A stretch of DNA of 36,163 bases from a virus, in IMG/VR virus record IMGVR_UViG_3300005581_003613, positions 1-36,163 of that record. One strand, written 5' to 3'. Of the stretch, positions 36,110 through 36,163 are shown piece by piece. The notes below the pieces were generated by a model. It was not told where the DNA came from and made no database searches. It was given only the letters and a program-made list of their open reading frames with translations. How positions within the stretch are numbered: position 1 is the first letter of the stretch; the number at the start of each line of letters is the position of its first letter. The position numbers were made by a program, and so were the translations under genes.

Positions 36110-36163
36110 ATGCCTAATATTCTTGTTACTGGAGGCCTCGGTTACATTGGGAGATCTACTGTA
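36110..36163 (+). CDS. NAD-dependent epimerase/dehydratase, 3' part outside window
   Basis: Only 18 codons are visible: MPNILVTGGLGYIGRSTV. This is the GxxGxxG Rossmann start typical of UDP-glucose 4-epimerase (GalE-like) and related sugar-nucleotide enzymes. It could supply sugar donors for the glycosyltransferase upstream. The substrate cannot be told from this stretch. Confidence 0.75.
   Translation, partial: MPNILVTGGLGYIGRSTV

Overview
This window reads as about 36 kb of a tailed double-stranded DNA phage genome (Caudoviricetes), probably infecting an actinobacterium. The phage assignment rests on a large terminase, a portal, a coiled-coil scaffold, an N4-gp56-type major capsid protein, a CHAP endolysin, holin-like membrane proteins and collagen-like fibres. 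The actinobacterial assignment is inference. It rests on a DUF7455-like zinc protein, a DUF2746-like membrane protein, a KTSC protein, a GlxR/CRP-type palindrome and many genes that look leaderless with TANNNT -10 boxes. Base composition is moderate, which would suit freshwater actinobacteria better than Streptomyces or Mycobacterium. All genes lie on the + strand except an FmdB-like zinc ribbon (10692-10868) and a YkgJ-like protein (35589-36056).

Layout. Positions 1-6951 are an accessory block of small, tightly overlapping genes: an FkbM methyltransferase, two ADP-ribosyltransferase-like proteins (one Arr-like), two GNAT acetyltransferase-like proteins, a ParB-like protein, an HNH nuclease, a possible PD-(D/E)XK nuclease and several tiny zinc or His-rich proteins. 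Many of these start with a short shared peptide, N-L-(S/N)-x-x-(Q/L)-(F/L). Positions 6953-10695 hold the endolysin, an HslV/proteasome-like hydrolase, a coiled-coil protein, a large gluzincin-like metalloprotein and a holin-like protein. Positions 10692-15165 hold small zinc proteins, a secreted PA14-FN3-(PT)n protein with a C-terminal membrane anchor, and small membrane proteins.

Positions 15155-24825 are the head module: PASTA-like and KTSC proteins, terminase, DUF5872-like protein, portal, scaffold, capsid and neck protein. Positions 24822-32332 hold three collagen-like (Gly-X-Y, Thr-rich) fibre proteins and two paralogous Gly-rich appendage proteins. Positions 32342-35587 look like a modification cassette: a GlcNAc-transferase-like protein (GT60/PF11397 type), two tandem paralogues of unknown function and a prolyl-hydroxylase-like 2-oxoglutarate oxygenase. 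The window ends with a YkgJ-like gene and the start of a sugar-nucleotide epimerase gene.

How it fits together. The left block looks like host-takeover effectors, possibly packaged or docked through the shared N-terminal peptide. The right block builds the virion, and its last genes could hydroxylate and glycosylate the repetitive fibre or surface proteins. I found no tape measure, tail tube, small terminase or classical prohead protease, so the genome clearly continues outside the window.
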